Assembly: GCA_907165065.1 (NCBI GenBank) | Contig: OU015542.1 | Location: forward strand, 1,763,001 to 1,827,000 | Length of the DNA stretch: 64,000 nt | From: Caprimulgus europaeus | Lineage: Eukaryota; Chordata; Aves; Caprimulgiformes; Caprimulgidae | Reading direction: 5' to 3' | In this document: positions 41,693-54,800 of the stretch, one piece after another | How the letters are laid out: every line of letters begins with the position of its first letter | Numbering within the stretch: position 1 is the first letter of the stretch | Position numbers and translations under genes: made by a program | Notes under the pieces: generated by a model | What the model saw: the letters and a program-made list of their open reading frames with translations, nothing else | Databases searched by the model: none | What the model was told of the DNA's origin: nothing

Positions 41693-44672
41693 TCTGCCTG
41701 TGTGTGTGCTCTGCCTGTGTGTGTGCCCTGCCTGTGTGTGTGCCCTGCCTGTGTGTGTGCCCTGCCTGTGTGTGTGCTCTGCCTGTGTGCTCTGCCTGTG
41801 TGTGTGCCCTGCCTGTGTGTGTGCTCTGCCTGTGTGTGTGCTCTGCCTGTGTGCTCTGCCTGTGTGTGTGCCCTGCCTGTGTGCCCTGCCTGTGTGTGTG
41901 CTCTGCCTGTGTGTGTGCCCTGCCTGTGTGTGTGCTCTGCCTGTGTGCCCTGCCTGTGTGTGTGCTCTGCCTGTGTGTGTGCCCTGCCTGTGTGTGTGCC
42001 CTGCCTGTGTGTGTGCTCTGCCTGTGTGCTCTGCCTGTGTGTGTGCCCTGCCTGTGTGCCCTGCCTGTGTGTGTGCTCTGCCTGTGTGCCCTGCCTGTGT
42101 GTGTGCCCTGCCTGTGTGCCCTGCCTGTGTGTGTGCTCTGCCTGTGTGCCCTGCCTGTGTGTGTGCCCTGCCTGTGTGTGTGCCCTGCCTGTGTGCCCTG
42201 CCTGTGTGTGTGCCCTGCCTGTGTGTGTGCCCTGCCTGTGTGCCCTGCCTGTGTGTGTGCCCTGCCTGTGTGTGTGCCCTGCCTGTGTGTGTGCTCTGCC
42301 TGTGTGTGTGCCCTGCCTGTGTGCCCTGCCTGTGTGCCCTGCCTGTGTGTGTGCTCTGCCTGTGTGCCCTGCCTGTGTGTGTGCCCTGCCTGTGTGTGTG
42401 CCCTTCCTGTGTGCCCTGCCTGTGTGTGTGCCCTTCCTGTGTGCCCTGCCTGTGTGTGTGCTCTGCCTGTGTGTGTGCTCTGCCTGTGTGTGTGCCCTGC
42501 CTGTGTGTGTGCCCTGCCTGTGTGCCCTGCCTGTGTGCCCTGCCTGTGTGTGTGCCCTGCCTGTGTGTGTGCCCTGCCTGTGTGTGTGCCCTGCCTGTGT
42601 GCCCTGCCTGTGTGTGTGCCCTGCCTGTGTGTGTGCCCTGCCTGTGTGTGTGCCCTGCCTGTGTGCCCTGCCTGTGTGCCCTGCCTGTGTGTGTGCCCTT
42701 CCTGTGTGCCCTGCCTGTGTGTGTGCTCTGCCTGTGTGCTCTGCCTGTGTGTGTGCCCTTCCTGTGTGCCCTGCCTGTGTGTGTGCTCTGCCTGTGTGTG
42801 TGCTCTGCCTGTGTGTGTGCCCTGCCTGTGTGCCCTGCCTGTGTGCCCTGCCTGTGTGCCCTGCCTGTGTGTGTGCCCTGCCTGTGTGCCCTGCCTGTGT
42901 GTGTGCCCTGCCTGTGTGTGTGCCCTGCCTGTGTGTGTGCCCTGCCTGTGTGTGTGCTCTGCCTGTGTGCCCTGCCTGTGTGTGTGCCCTGCCTGTGTGT
43001 GTGCCCTGCCTGTGTGCTCTGCCTGTGTGTGTGCCCTGCCTGTGTGCCCTGCCTGTGTGTGTGCCCTGCCTGTGTGTGTGCCCTGCCTGCCTGTGTGCCC
43101 TGCCTGTGTGTGTGCCCTGCCTGTGTGTGTGCCCTGCCTGTGTGTGTGCCCTGCCTGTGTGCCCTGCCTGTGTGTGTGCCCTGCCTGTGTGTGTGCCCTG
43201 CCTGTGTGCCCTGCCTGTGTGTGTGCCCTGCCTGTGTGTGTGCCCTGCCTGTGTGTGTGCTCTGCCTGTGTGTGTGCCCTGCCTGTGTGCCCTGCCTGTG
43301 TGCCCTGCCTGTGTGTGTGCTCTGCCTGTGTGCCCTGCCTGTGTGTGTGCCCTGCCTGTGTGTGTGCCCTTCCTGTGTGCCCTGCCTGTGTGTGTGCCCT
43401 TCCTGTGTGCCCTGCCTGTGTGTGTGCTCTGCCTGTGTGTGTGCTCTGCCTGTGTGTGTGCCCTGCCTGTGTGCTCTGCCTGTGTGTGTGCTCTGCCTGT
43501 GTGCTCTGCCTGTGTGTGTGCCCTTCCTGTGTGCCCTGCCTGTGTGTGTGCTCTGCCTGTGTGTGTGCTCTGCCTGTGTGTGTGCCCTGCCTGTGTGCCC
43601 TGCCTGTGTGCCCTGCCTGTGTGTGTGCTCTGCCTGTGTGCTCTGCCTGTGTGTGTGCCCTGCCTGTGTGTGTGCCCTGCCTGTGTGCCCTGCCTGTGTG
43701 TGTGCCCTGCCTGTGTGCCCTGCCTGTGTGCCCTGCCTGTGTGTGTGCTCTGCCTGTGTGCTCTGCCTGTGTGCCCTGCCTGTGTGCCCTGCCTGTGTGT
43801 GTGCCCTGCCTGTGTGTGTGCCCTGCCTGTGTGTGTGCCCTGCCTGTGTGCCCTGCCTGTGTGTGTGCCCTGCCTGTGTGTGTGCCCTGCCTGTGTGTGT
43901 GCCCTGCCTGTGTGCCCTGCCTGTGTGTGTGCCCTGCCTGTGTGTGTGCCCTGCCTGTGTGTGTGCCCTGCCTGTGTGCCCTGCCTGTGTGTGTGCCCTG
44001 CCTGTGTGTGTGCCCTGCCTGTGTGTGTGCCCTGCCTGTGTGCCCTGCCTGTGTGCCCTGCCTGTGTGTGTGCCCTTCCTGTGTGCCCTGCCTGTGTGTG
44101 TGCTCTGCCTGTGTGCTCTGCCTGTGTGTGTGCCCTTCCTGTGTGCCCTGCCTGTGTGTGTGCTCTGCCTGTGTGTGTGCTCTGCCTGTGTGTGTGCCCT
44201 GCCTGTGTGCCCTGCCTGTGTGCCCTGCCTGTGTGCCCTGCCTGTGTGTGTGCCCTGCCTGTGTGCCCTGCCTGTGTGTGTGCCCTGCCTGTGTGTGTGC
44301 CCTGCCTGTGTGTGTGCCCTGCCTGTGTGTGTGCTCTGCCTGTGTGCCCTGCCTGTGTGTGTGCCCTGCCTGTGTGTGTGCTCTGCCTGTGTGCCCTGCC
44401 TGTGTGTGTGCCCTGCCTGTGTGTGTGCCCTGCCTGTGTGCTCTGCCTGTGTGTGTGCCCTGCCTGTGTGCCCTGCCTGTGTGTGTGCCCTGCCTGTGTG
44501 TGTGCCCTGCCTGCCTGTGTGCCCTGCCTGTGTGTGTGCCCTGCCTGTGTGTGTGCCCTGCCTGTGTGTGTGCCCTGCCTGTGTGTGTGCCCTGCCTGTG
44601 TGTGTGCCCTGCCTGTGTGTGTGCTCTGCCTGTGGGCTCTGCCTGTGTGCTCTGCCTGTGTGCTCTGCCTGG
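41693..44672 (+). repeat. 3-kb minisatellite of mixed 13-bp and 17-bp units
   Basis: Two unit lengths alternate irregularly: GCCCTGCCTGTGT (13 bp) and GCCCTGCCTGTGTGTGT (17 bp), differing by one GTGT. Some units carry CTCTGCC or CCCTTCC in place of CCCTGCC. About 195-200 units are present. As 13 and 17 are not multiples of three, the frame rotates; no unit contains a stop in any forward frame, so all three are open for over 1000 codons (CVPCLC, VCALPV and similar). It lies wholly inside AP1B1 intron 1 and is not a gene. Confidence 0.97.
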
Positions 44673-44849
44673 TGGGCTCAGCCCCCAGATTTTATCCAGA
44701 TTTTCTTTTGATCCCTGTTGGGGATCCCTCTCCAGCTTGGTCAGGGAACAGAGGACACAGTTCCTCTGGCTGCATCTCATATGCTTGCAGAGAATTGCTG
44801 CATTTGGCTTTCAAGATGCTCATTTACATTTTAAAACCATTTGCAAGCT

Positions 44850-44880
44850 CTTTTTTTTCCCTTTTTTTTTTCCCCCACTT
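44850..44880 (+). repeat. T-rich tract
   Basis: CTTTTTTTTCCCTTTTTTTTTTCCCC just after the minisatellite, in AP1B1 intron 1. Low-complexity sequence with no further features. Confidence 0.8.
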
Positions 44881-45829
44881 TGGCTTTGCTTTCTGTGCTC
44901 CTGCCCCTCCAAAACAGCAAGGCCACTGCAGACTTTCAAGGACAATCCTCTGGCTTCTTTGCTGTTGGAGGAAAGGTGGGTGAAACAGCCAGAAAAGATA
45001 ACTCCCCGCTGACCTTTCGGGCTTCTTCAGCCTGCCAAGCCATAAATCTGCCCCAAACTTCCTGAATTCTATAATATAACCCCAAACCCTGGGCAGGAAC
45101 CTCACACCCCTTGGATTTAAAGCCAGGCTGCTGGAGCAGGGGTGGTTTCTGAAGAGGTTCTTTTTGATATTGGTGTGCTCAGCTGGGTGCTGGCAGGTCC
45201 GTGTCCCCCTTGGCTGCACTGTCCCCTCGCTCTGGCATCGGGCTGAGCCTTGAGTTTTGCTTGGTTCCTCTTCCCATCCCAGAGCTGTTCCCTGGGGAGG
45301 TGTGAGGGAAGGCTGGGGGGGGAATTTTCCCTAGAAAAGTGTTTCTTGGATGAGAAGACACAAACCTGGGGGGGATTTGCTGAGCTCTGCAGGAAGGATG
45401 AGGCCTGCCCAGCTGCATGGGATGGGGCCAGCAAAGTGGCTCCTGCTGCTGGTGAGAGAAGCGGATCAGGGCTGGAGCCTGAGCAGGGGTGACTGCTGGT
45501 GTCTTCAGTGACTGCTCTCCTCCTCCTCCTCCTCCACATCCCTGTTAGCAAACCAGCTGATTCCCCACTCATCAGCAGAGCCCCTGGTGTGCTGATGTGG
45601 CTGCGAGGTGCTCACCCTCCCCGAGGGAACGGGCTGCTCTGGCAGTGCAGGAGCCGAGGGCTTTCCCGGGTGCTTCATCTCCTTGTGACCCTTCCCATGA
45701 GAGCCCAAGCTCTTTCCATCCCCTGGCTTCTCCTTTCTGGAGCTCTCTAGTGACTTCAGCAAGAAAACTATCAACTCTCAGTCTGGTCTGTCTCTCCTCC
45801 CAGGGACGTGCTGTTAGCTGGAGACCACC

Positions 45830-48800
45830 ATGACAGACTCAAAGTACTTCACCACCACGAAGAAAGGTGAGAGAGGGAGCGTGGCACGATTTTTCCCCAA
45901 ATGATCAGGCTTTTCTGAGGGCTGTACAAGGCAGGTGGGGAGGGCTGTCCCTGCAGTGATGCCCTGAGCACATGTGGGATGCTGTGGCTGATCCCCTTCT
46001 CACTCAGATGCAGCCAGGTTGGCTTCTGGGCTGCCATGGGATCAGGACACTTTGTCACCAGCCCTCCTGAACCCAGAGAAGGTCGTTGGCAGGTGGGTTC
46101 TTGGCTTTAGCTGCTCAGGAGCAGCTGTGGGACATGGCCACTGTCTGAGCTCCCCTGGGCTGGGACAGAACTGCTCGAGGTGTTGGACTTCAGCAATTTT
46201 CAGACCAAGGAATTCACAGAATCACAGGGTGGTCTGGGTTGGAAGGGAAGTTAAGATCATCCCGTTCCAACCCCCCTGCCATCAGCAGGGACAGAGGAGA
46301 ACTGTGTGGCATCTTCCTCTTCAATCTGCCTGCTTGGGGGTGAATAAAGAGCTCAGCAGGGCTTTGTGAGGACAGGAGATGATGCCCCACAATGTGCTGG
46401 GCTGGGGGGTTGTTGCCACGTGCCCAGTGGGGTTTGGGAGCCACCATCCCTTGCAGGACCTTGAGGAGCAGTTCCCAAAACCTGCGTGCGTTCACCTGCT
46501 GCCATCCAGGCTGCGATGGGCTCTGCGGGGTGGAGCAGACCTCCTCCCAGCCATGTGTGGGGCTGGGGCTTTGTGCTCTGATAACCACCCCACAGCCAAA
46601 ACTCCTCACTGAATAACCCTGTGTTCTGTATTTGGGGTGTGGGGTGCTGGTGCTCGTCACCCCTGCGCTGTCTCTGTCCTTGTAGAGCCCTCCGGGGCTC
46701 TCGTGGGGCTGGAGAAGTGACAGGGACGTGCCAACACTCTCATCTCCCATTTCCACGAGTGAGAGCTGAGCCCCCAGAGCAGCCCTGGCTCTTGGCAAGA
46801 CATTTGGGAAGTTCAATCCCCCTTTCCAGCTCCTGGCACCCTGGAGCACCCAGGGTGGTGAAGGAGCCCTGGCACGCAGCGGGGGGAGCTGGGCTCACCC
46901 TCCCCTGGGAGCAGCACCCAGCTGGGGGTGGGTGCCCCATCCCCTGGCCCCTGAGCTCCCCTTTCATCCCTTCCTGCAGGGGAGATATTTGAGCTGAAAG
47001 CTGAACTGAACAGTGACAAGAAGGAGAAGAAGAAGGAGGCTGTGAAGAAGGTGATAGCGTCCATGACTGTGGGCAAAGACGTCAGGTGTGTGGCGGTGCT
47101 GTGCCGGGGGTGCCTGGGCCGAACCGCGCTGGGAGGGTGCCTGGGTGGTTTGTGGGCTCCCATTTCCCCCAGTGCCTCCCAGGGACTTTCATGCTGGCTT
47201 TTGTCTGGGGTGAGCACTGAGCGAGCTCCTGGCCACAGCTGGATCTCCTGCTGCGGTAGGAAAGTGTTTGTGTCAGCGTGGCGGGCAGGGGCTCGCCTGG
47301 CTTTGGTGATGATCTGGCTCAAAGGGGATTGGTCTGGCTGCCAGGTAAATTTGTTGGGATTGTTGCTGCTTCCTTCAGGGGTGAGTAAAAACGAGCAGGA
47401 ACCCCCTCAGAGCCTTTATGGCAGCAGGTTGGTGGCTCTGCCTCGGTGTCAGTAACCACAGAATCCCAGACTGGTTTGGGTTGGAAGGGACCTTAAAGCT
47501 CATCCAGTCCCAACCCCCCTGCCAGCAGCAGGGACACCTTCCACTAGACCAGGTTGCTCAAAGCCTCATCCAACCTGGCCGAGAACACTTCCAGGGAGGA
47601 GCAGCCACAGCTTCTCTGGGCAACCTGGGCCAGGGTCTCACCACCCTCACACCAAAGAATTTCTTCCCCACATCTCATCTCCATCTCCCCTCTGCTACTT
47701 TCAAGCCATCACCCCTTGTTGTGTCACCCCCTGCCCTTGGCCAAAGTCCCTCCCCAGCCTTCCTGGAGCCCCTTCAGGTACTGAGAGGCTGCTAGAAGGT
47801 CTCCCTGGAGCCTTCTCTTCCCCAGGCTGAACAGCCCCAACTCTCCCAGCCTGTCCTCACAGCAGAGGAAGCCTTTTGCAGTCCAAAAGGTCGGGTGGTT
47901 GTTTTTCCCTCTTCTCCTTTATCTGTCTGAGCAAGCAGCATGTGGACCCTCTGTCCCCTCCTCCCCACACCCACCCTCCCTGCACACCCTGGGCCTTGCA
48001 CCCACCATCAGCACTTTGCTTTTGATGGTGATTTTGAGGTGAAAACGGGGGTCTCAGTGCTGTGTTTGGTGAACTGGTGCGTCCCCAGCTCCCAAAGCAC
48101 TCGCAGCAGTGGGTACCGCTCTGTCTTGGGGCCACCTTGGAGCAGGTGACACAGGACATGGCAAGAAGTTGTCTGAGTCTGGTCAGTGCTCAGCAGAAGC
48201 TACATGGATTAGAAAGGAAACACCAGCTGTGGCAGCCCATTATTTTTTGGGTGTGTGCATATTTTAGGCTGCAAGAAAGGAGTTTAGTGAGTTGACCCCT
48301 CCCTGGAAGGTGCCAGCAAGGCCTGGTTTAGCCTGGGGTGAGAGCAGCTGAGCTGGGTGCCAGTTCTGCTGGCAGCAGGAGCTCTGCCAGGGGACAAGCA
48401 AAGCCCCTGTCCCACAGGCAGGCCTGGCTTCGACCTTGTAAGCAATGGCTGGGTTTGCAGTGGTGGAGAAGCTTCCAGGAGCCAAGGGACATCTGTTGGG
48501 GTGGGATAACTCCTCCTCTGATCTTGACTGCCTCTCCTAAGGTGGTTTAATCATCTACTGGGGCTGTCTGTATTGTTAATAATCTACTGGGGCTGTCTGC
48601 ATCCTCTGTGGTGAAACGTTGTCTCTGGCATCCCACAGCTTGAGGGTGTTTGATGCTCATTGCCAGGATCAGGTTTGGGAAGGGGAAGCCCCCGGCTCTG
48701 TGCAGCAGCTGGGCAGCTCTGCTCCATCCCATTCTGGCACAGGGGGAGTGGGCCTGTTCCTTACACCCCATCTTGGGCATTTACTGCTCTAACATTTCTG

Positions 48801-51800
48801 CTGTAGGATGTGGGGTGAGTGCTCAGCAGCTTGCAGCAGGACAGGTTCAACATCAGCAAAGAGGCTTTTGGGGGGGATTGTGCAGAAGGGGGGAATGGCT
48901 TGTCTCTGCTGGAGGTTTTTGCACTGTCCCATGATGACTGGGTGATGTTGCACCTTCTCTTGGGGTGGTGGACACACACTGGAGCTGGGATACAGCAGAG
49001 CCTTGTGGGACAGCTCAGTTTTGGGCCATTTTGAGCTGTTCTTCACACAGATCTGTAGAGAAAAACTCACTGGGGATGGGTGATTTAGTCAATTCTACTG
49101 CAGGGTGGGCTCAGGTCCTGGGAGAGGGTGAGGTCTTCTGGCTTCAGGAGTGGGGTGAGCTATGGGAAGGGGGTGGCCATGTGCCTGTGGTCCCATAGGC
49201 AGCGGCGTCTCCTTCCCCCAGCTCAGCAGCCTGGTTGTGTCCTGGTTTCACAGGAGTGCTTTGTGTTTCAGCGCTCTCTTCCCGGACGTGGTGAACTGCA
49301 TGCAGACAGACAACCTGGAGCTGAAGAAACTGGTCTACCTCTACCTGATGAACTATGCCAAGAGCCAGCCAGACATGGCCATCATGGCAGTCAACACCTT
49401 TGTGAAGGTGAGAGGAGAGGGCTGTGTGTCTGGGAGCCACGTGCTGCAGTTCAGCCCACCACGTGCGTCCCTGCTCCATGCGAGGCCGCCACGCTGTGCT
49501 GCTGCGTACCCTGCTCCAAGGAACGGAGCGTGGGCAGGTTTCCAAAGCCTCTCCCTGCAGGAGCAGAGGCTCCTCCAGCTTTAGATAACTGAGCAATTTT
49601 GTCCAGTAATGCAGAAGAAAAACATTTTCTTGGCAGCTGTACTGTGCCACTTGCTCTGTCAGTGGCAGCTTCGGTTGTGGGCAGCTCCCGTGATCAAAGT
49701 GCCATCATGTGAGCTCTGCAGCTGAGAGAACCCTTGTGATCCTCCAGCTGGAGCTGGGAACTGAAGAACATGTTTGTTAGGAGTCCAGATATTGCCAAAT
49801 CATTTTATGAAAAGGCTTGATGGGTATTAGAGGGAGTTTTGGGTTTTTAGGAAATAAAAGCCCACCCAGTAAACCCGGCAGATGCGTTCCCCAGCTCAGG
49901 TGGCTGTTCCACAGGGCGGCGGCTGACTTCAGATACTTGATGTAAGTGCTGAAGACATCAGGTTCCTGGAGGTGTGTTTGGAGTGATGGTGTTAAAACTC
50001 TCTGGGGGGCAGATTGCAGGAGAAGAGATCAAACCTCTCTCTTGGGTGACTTATTCTTTAGAGCTGAGTGTTAAAACCTCCAGACTTCAGGTACCTAAAT
50101 GAGAACAGAGATCCTGAAGCCGCCTGTGATTCCAGGAGAAGAGGCCCAGGATATCTGACGTCCCCCCCTGTCATTCCCACAGGACTGTGAGGACCCAAAC
50201 CCCCTGATCCGGGCTCTGGCTGTGCGGACCATGGGCTGCATCCGCGTGGACAAGATCACGGAGTACCTGTGCGAGCCCCTGCGCAAGTGCCTGAAGGACG
50301 AGGACCCCTACGTGCGCAAGACAGCGGCCGTCTGCGTGGCCAAGCTCCACGACATCAATGCCCAGCTGGTGGAGGACCAGGGCTTCCTGGACACCCTGAA
50401 GGACCTCATCTCAGACTCCAACCCCATGGTGATTAATTTTTGCCTTCTCCATCCTCTTTGTTCTTCATCTGAATTGGCACTAAATGCCCTCCCTTCATCT
50501 TCACATGCTGACTGCCTGCCTCCTGTGCTCCCCTTAGCTCTCTTTTTGGGGCTTAATAGACCACTTTTAGGGACAACTGTTTCTGAGGGTTGCAGAATGT
50601 GTTCCTTGTCCTGTCTCCTGGATGGAAGGTTTCTCCAGTTCCTTGGCAGTGTGTTATTAGTCTGTTCCCAGTGTGGAGGAGGATGCCCCAGCCAGCTTGG
50701 AGCAGGGGATGGTGGCAGAGGGGAGCTGATGCCTGGCTCTGGTACCACAGACTGGAGGCTTTTGCCTCTGGTGAGGGTTTCCTGGCAGCTGGGCTTGGGC
50801 CAGCATTCATCTCCCTGCCTTTCTCCAGGCGTGAGAAACTTCAAAGCCTGCTTTCCCCAGGGTTTCTCTTCCCCCAGCCTTTGCTGCTCTTCTGATCTCA
50901 CCACAAGTGAGATCTCACTGGCAAGCCCAGGAGCTGCCTGGGGAAGGGGAGTGAGAGTGGGCTCCTCCACGCCGGGCACGGGGCCAAGGCTGGCTCTGGC
51001 TGAACATGTGAGAACCGTTGGAGATGTGGTGTGGGTGGTGGAAATGTGCTAGTGGTGATTGCTCATCTCCTGAGGATCAGCTGGTGGGGAGGAGGAGCTG
51101 GTGCCCAGATGTCTCTGGGGTGCGAGGTGCTGATACCGAGGATGCAGCTCATCCGCTTGCCCCAGCTTTCCCCCCCCACATTTGGTGTCACCTAACGCTT
51201 GCTGTCACCTAATGCTTACTGTCACCTAACACCTGCCCTGTCCCCTCTGGCAGGTAGTGGCCAATGCAGTGGCAGCTCTCTCAGAAATAGCAGAGTCTCA
51301 CCCCAGCAGTAACCTCCTGGACCTCAACCCCCAGTCCATCAACAAGCTGCTCACGGCCTTGAACGAGTGCACCGAGTGGGGCCAGATCTTCATCCTGGAC
51401 TGCCTGGCAAACTACATGCCCAAGGATGACCGGGAAGCCCAGAGGTGAGGGAGGCTCTGGGTGCTGCTGTGGGGCACTGTGGACTGGCTGGAGCAGGGCT
51501 GGAAAGGAGAGGGGGACAGGCAGGTATTGACAGTGCCCGTTCACCAGGTATCCTCATGCTCCTGGCTCTTGGCGTCCCGCTGTGGGAGGTGGGACAGCGG
51601 GTGGGCAGCTGCCAGGTCTGCTGGCCACTGTGCCTCGGCCACAGCCATCTGGGGACTGCCATGGGCCCATAGTGGGGCCTGTCCCCTTGCTGGCACAGGG
51701 ATTGTGCTTCTCAAGCTGCTTCAGAATGTGACCTTGCTGTGCAGCAGGGGAGGACAGGCACTGGGGAGCTTGGAAAGGGGGTCACTGCGATGGGGTTTCA

Positions 51801-54800
51801 TAAAGGCTGGGAGATAAATAACCATCATTGGGGCTTTTAAGAGCCAGTTCAGCATCTTTTGGGAAGGTCTCAAGTGCTGCTCAGCTGTCCTGCTGCAGAC
51901 TCTGCCTGTGTCACTGGCAGCAGTGTTTAAGCCAGAAAATGGACTGTGATCATTTTCTTTCCCTTCTCCTCCCCCGACACCTGCAGCATCTGCGAGCGGG
52001 TGACGCCGCGGCTGTCCCACGCCAACTCGGCAGTGGTGCTCTCGGCGGTGAAGGTGCTGATGAAGTTCATGGAGATGCTGTCAAAGGACCTGGATTATTA
52101 TGGCACGCTGCTGAAGAAGCTGGCCCCACCCCTGGTCACCCTGCTCTCGGCAGAGCCCGAGCTGCAGTACGTGGCTCTGCGCAACATCAACCTCATCGTG
52201 CAGAAGAGGTGGGTGTCCCAGCATGGCAGGAGGGACAGCCTGGCTCGGACTTTCCCTCTTCCCTACGGGTTCCCAGTGCTTCAAACCCTCTAACTGTGGT
52301 GGTGTCAGGGCTTTGCATAGGTTTTCTCTTCTCCATTATTTACAATCCAGGGGCTGGGTGCAGAGAACCGGGGGAGGCAGTGTGCAGGGAGCTAAGCTGG
52401 GATCTCCAGGAGGGATTTATTTTAATTTATTACAGAATCCCAGAATTGCCTGGATTGGAAAAGCCCTTGAAGATCATTGAGTCCAATCATTTATGGTCAA
52501 AAACTGGAACACTGAAAGTTCCAGACAAACCTAAGGAAACATGTATTCACTATGAGGGTGCCGGAGCCCTGGGCCAGGCTGCCCAGAGAGGATGTGGAGT
52601 CTCCATCTCTGGAGATGTTCAAACCCACCTGGACACTTTCCTGTGCAACCTGGTGTAGGGACCCTGCTTTGGCAGGGGGGTTGGACTGGATGATCTCCTG
52701 AGGTCCCTTCCAACCCCACCAGTCTGGGATTCTGTGGTTAACCTCACACTGACCAGTCCCTCACACTAAGCCATGTCCCTAAGCACTGTCTGCACAACTC
52801 TAAAACACCCCCAGGGATGGGGACTTGTTTATTTTTGTTATTATTATTATTACTGTTTGTTTGGGGGAGCAAAGGATGGAAAGGCCAAAAGCTGAGACTT
52901 TGGTTGAGTCATTAAATGTCTAGGGAGGAATTTTTGTGACCTGGGATTGTTTCTGTCTGGTTGTCCTCTTTGAATAAGTGCTGAGAGTCCTTTTGTCCCT
53001 TTGCTGATCTAAACTTGCTGGTGGACAGGAGGTGTCCAAGGCCCCACACACGTGCCCTGCTCGGAACTGGCCAGCTGGAGAGCCACACTGTGCAGTGACA
53101 GCCCCAGTCAGATGATTTATCATCCTACCAGTTATCGCCGTGGTTGTCTGTTAAAAATAGCAGCAGCTTCTGGGAGAAGCGGAAAGCAATTAGCATCCCT
53201 GGGAGCGGGAGCGTGGCAGGCAGGCTGGCTCCTTGGAGCTGGACCTGGCCTGTCCCTTTCCTAGGTGAGGGAGAGGATGATCTGGTCAGAAAGGTCCAGT
53301 CTAGCCCTGAGGTCTGAGTTTGCAGCCCTGCTCCCTCCAGGACATCCCTTCCAGCCTTGGCAAGCCGAGCGTCCCCCGCTGCCTTGCGTCTGGGCTTCGT
53401 TTGCGGCAAGGTTGTGCTCTGTCCCCCACTGCCAGCGAAGGGGAGCCAAGGGACAGAGTCCTGAGGGGGAAAATAGCAGCATCTTGGATCCCTTGGCATT
53501 CAGCAGCCCCCAAAACCTTGTGCTTGTGGCCAAGGAGCCTCATCCTCCTGGCCTGGAGCTGCTTGCTCTCCGGCTCCAGGTTTCCCCAGTGTCCTCAGTC
53601 TGCACCAGTCCAGCTCCAGCCTCAGCCAGGGAGCGGTGCTTCACGCTTGTAGGCAGTAATGAACTAAGGCAGTAATGAATTAGCAAGCTGTAGGGTCAGG
53701 TGAATGAATCCCCATCCATCTCCTGACCAGAATTTCTGGAGAGGACAACTCCCTGTCTGTGCTGCTTTGCCCACTGGTTGCTGCCTTGATCAGAGCCTGG
53801 AAGTTGGAGCAGAGCTTCTGCTGTCAGAGAAATCATCTGATAACAGTGTTGGTTGTCTGGAAAGCTCTGGAGAAAACTCTGGCTCCTGGAAGGTTTTTTG
53901 ATGTCTCTTTTTGTGGTGCAAGTGAAGGAGCATGTCTCATGTCTCCCTCTGAATCGCTGCCTCTCGTTGTCCTCCAGGCCCGAGATCCTGAAGCACGAGA
54001 TGAAGGTGTTCTTTGTGAAGTACAATGACCCCATCTACGTCAAACTGGAGAAGCTGGACATCATGATCCGCCTGGCTTCCCAGGCCAACATTGCTCAGGT
54101 CAGAGTCTGCCTGGCTGTGCTGGGGGGGCAGCAAGTGGGACGTGCAGGGGGCTCCAGCCCTGGGAGGAGAGGATTTACCCGGGAAACCCTAGACCCAGCT
54201 TCACAGGGTGTGGCTGGGAGCAGCTGTACCACCCAGTCTGCTTCTGCTGGGTCACTGCCCCACTTTTCTGGTGGCTTTCCTTGCTGCTGGACTCTCACTG
54301 TCTTGTCCCCGCTGGCAGGTGCTGGCAGAGCTGAAGGAGTACGCCACAGAGGTGGACGTGGACTTCGTCAGGAAGGCGGTTCGAGCCATTGGCCGCTGTG
54401 CCATCAAGGTGGAGGTGAGGTCTGAGGTGAAAGGTGAATGTTTGTCAGTCTATTCAACCAAGGAACAAGGGACAGGACAAGAGGAAATGGGCTCCAGTTG
54501 TGGCCAGGGCAGTTGAGATGGGATGTGAGGAAGAATTTCTTTGCTGAAAGGGTTCTGAGGCATTGGAAGGGGTTGCCCAGGGCAGGGGTGGAGTCCCCAT
54601 CCCTGCAGGGATTGAAGAGTCGTGTAGACACAGTGCTGAGGGACATGGGTCAGTGGGGACTGGTCAGTGTTGGGTTCATGGTTGGACTTGATGATCTCAA
54701 AGGGCTTTTCCAATCCAGGCAATTTTGGATTCTGTGAGGGCTGGGTCACTCTGGGTCCCAGTGGCAGCTGTGGCTGGGCAAGACATCGTGTTCCAGCACA

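Noticed and set aside
41512..45012. Open frames of 1000-1166 codons on the plus strand and one of 1076 codons on the minus strand
   Set aside because: They coincide with the 13/17-bp array, occur in every forward frame at once, encode only a short repeated peptide pattern, and lie in an intron without splice sites or a promoter.
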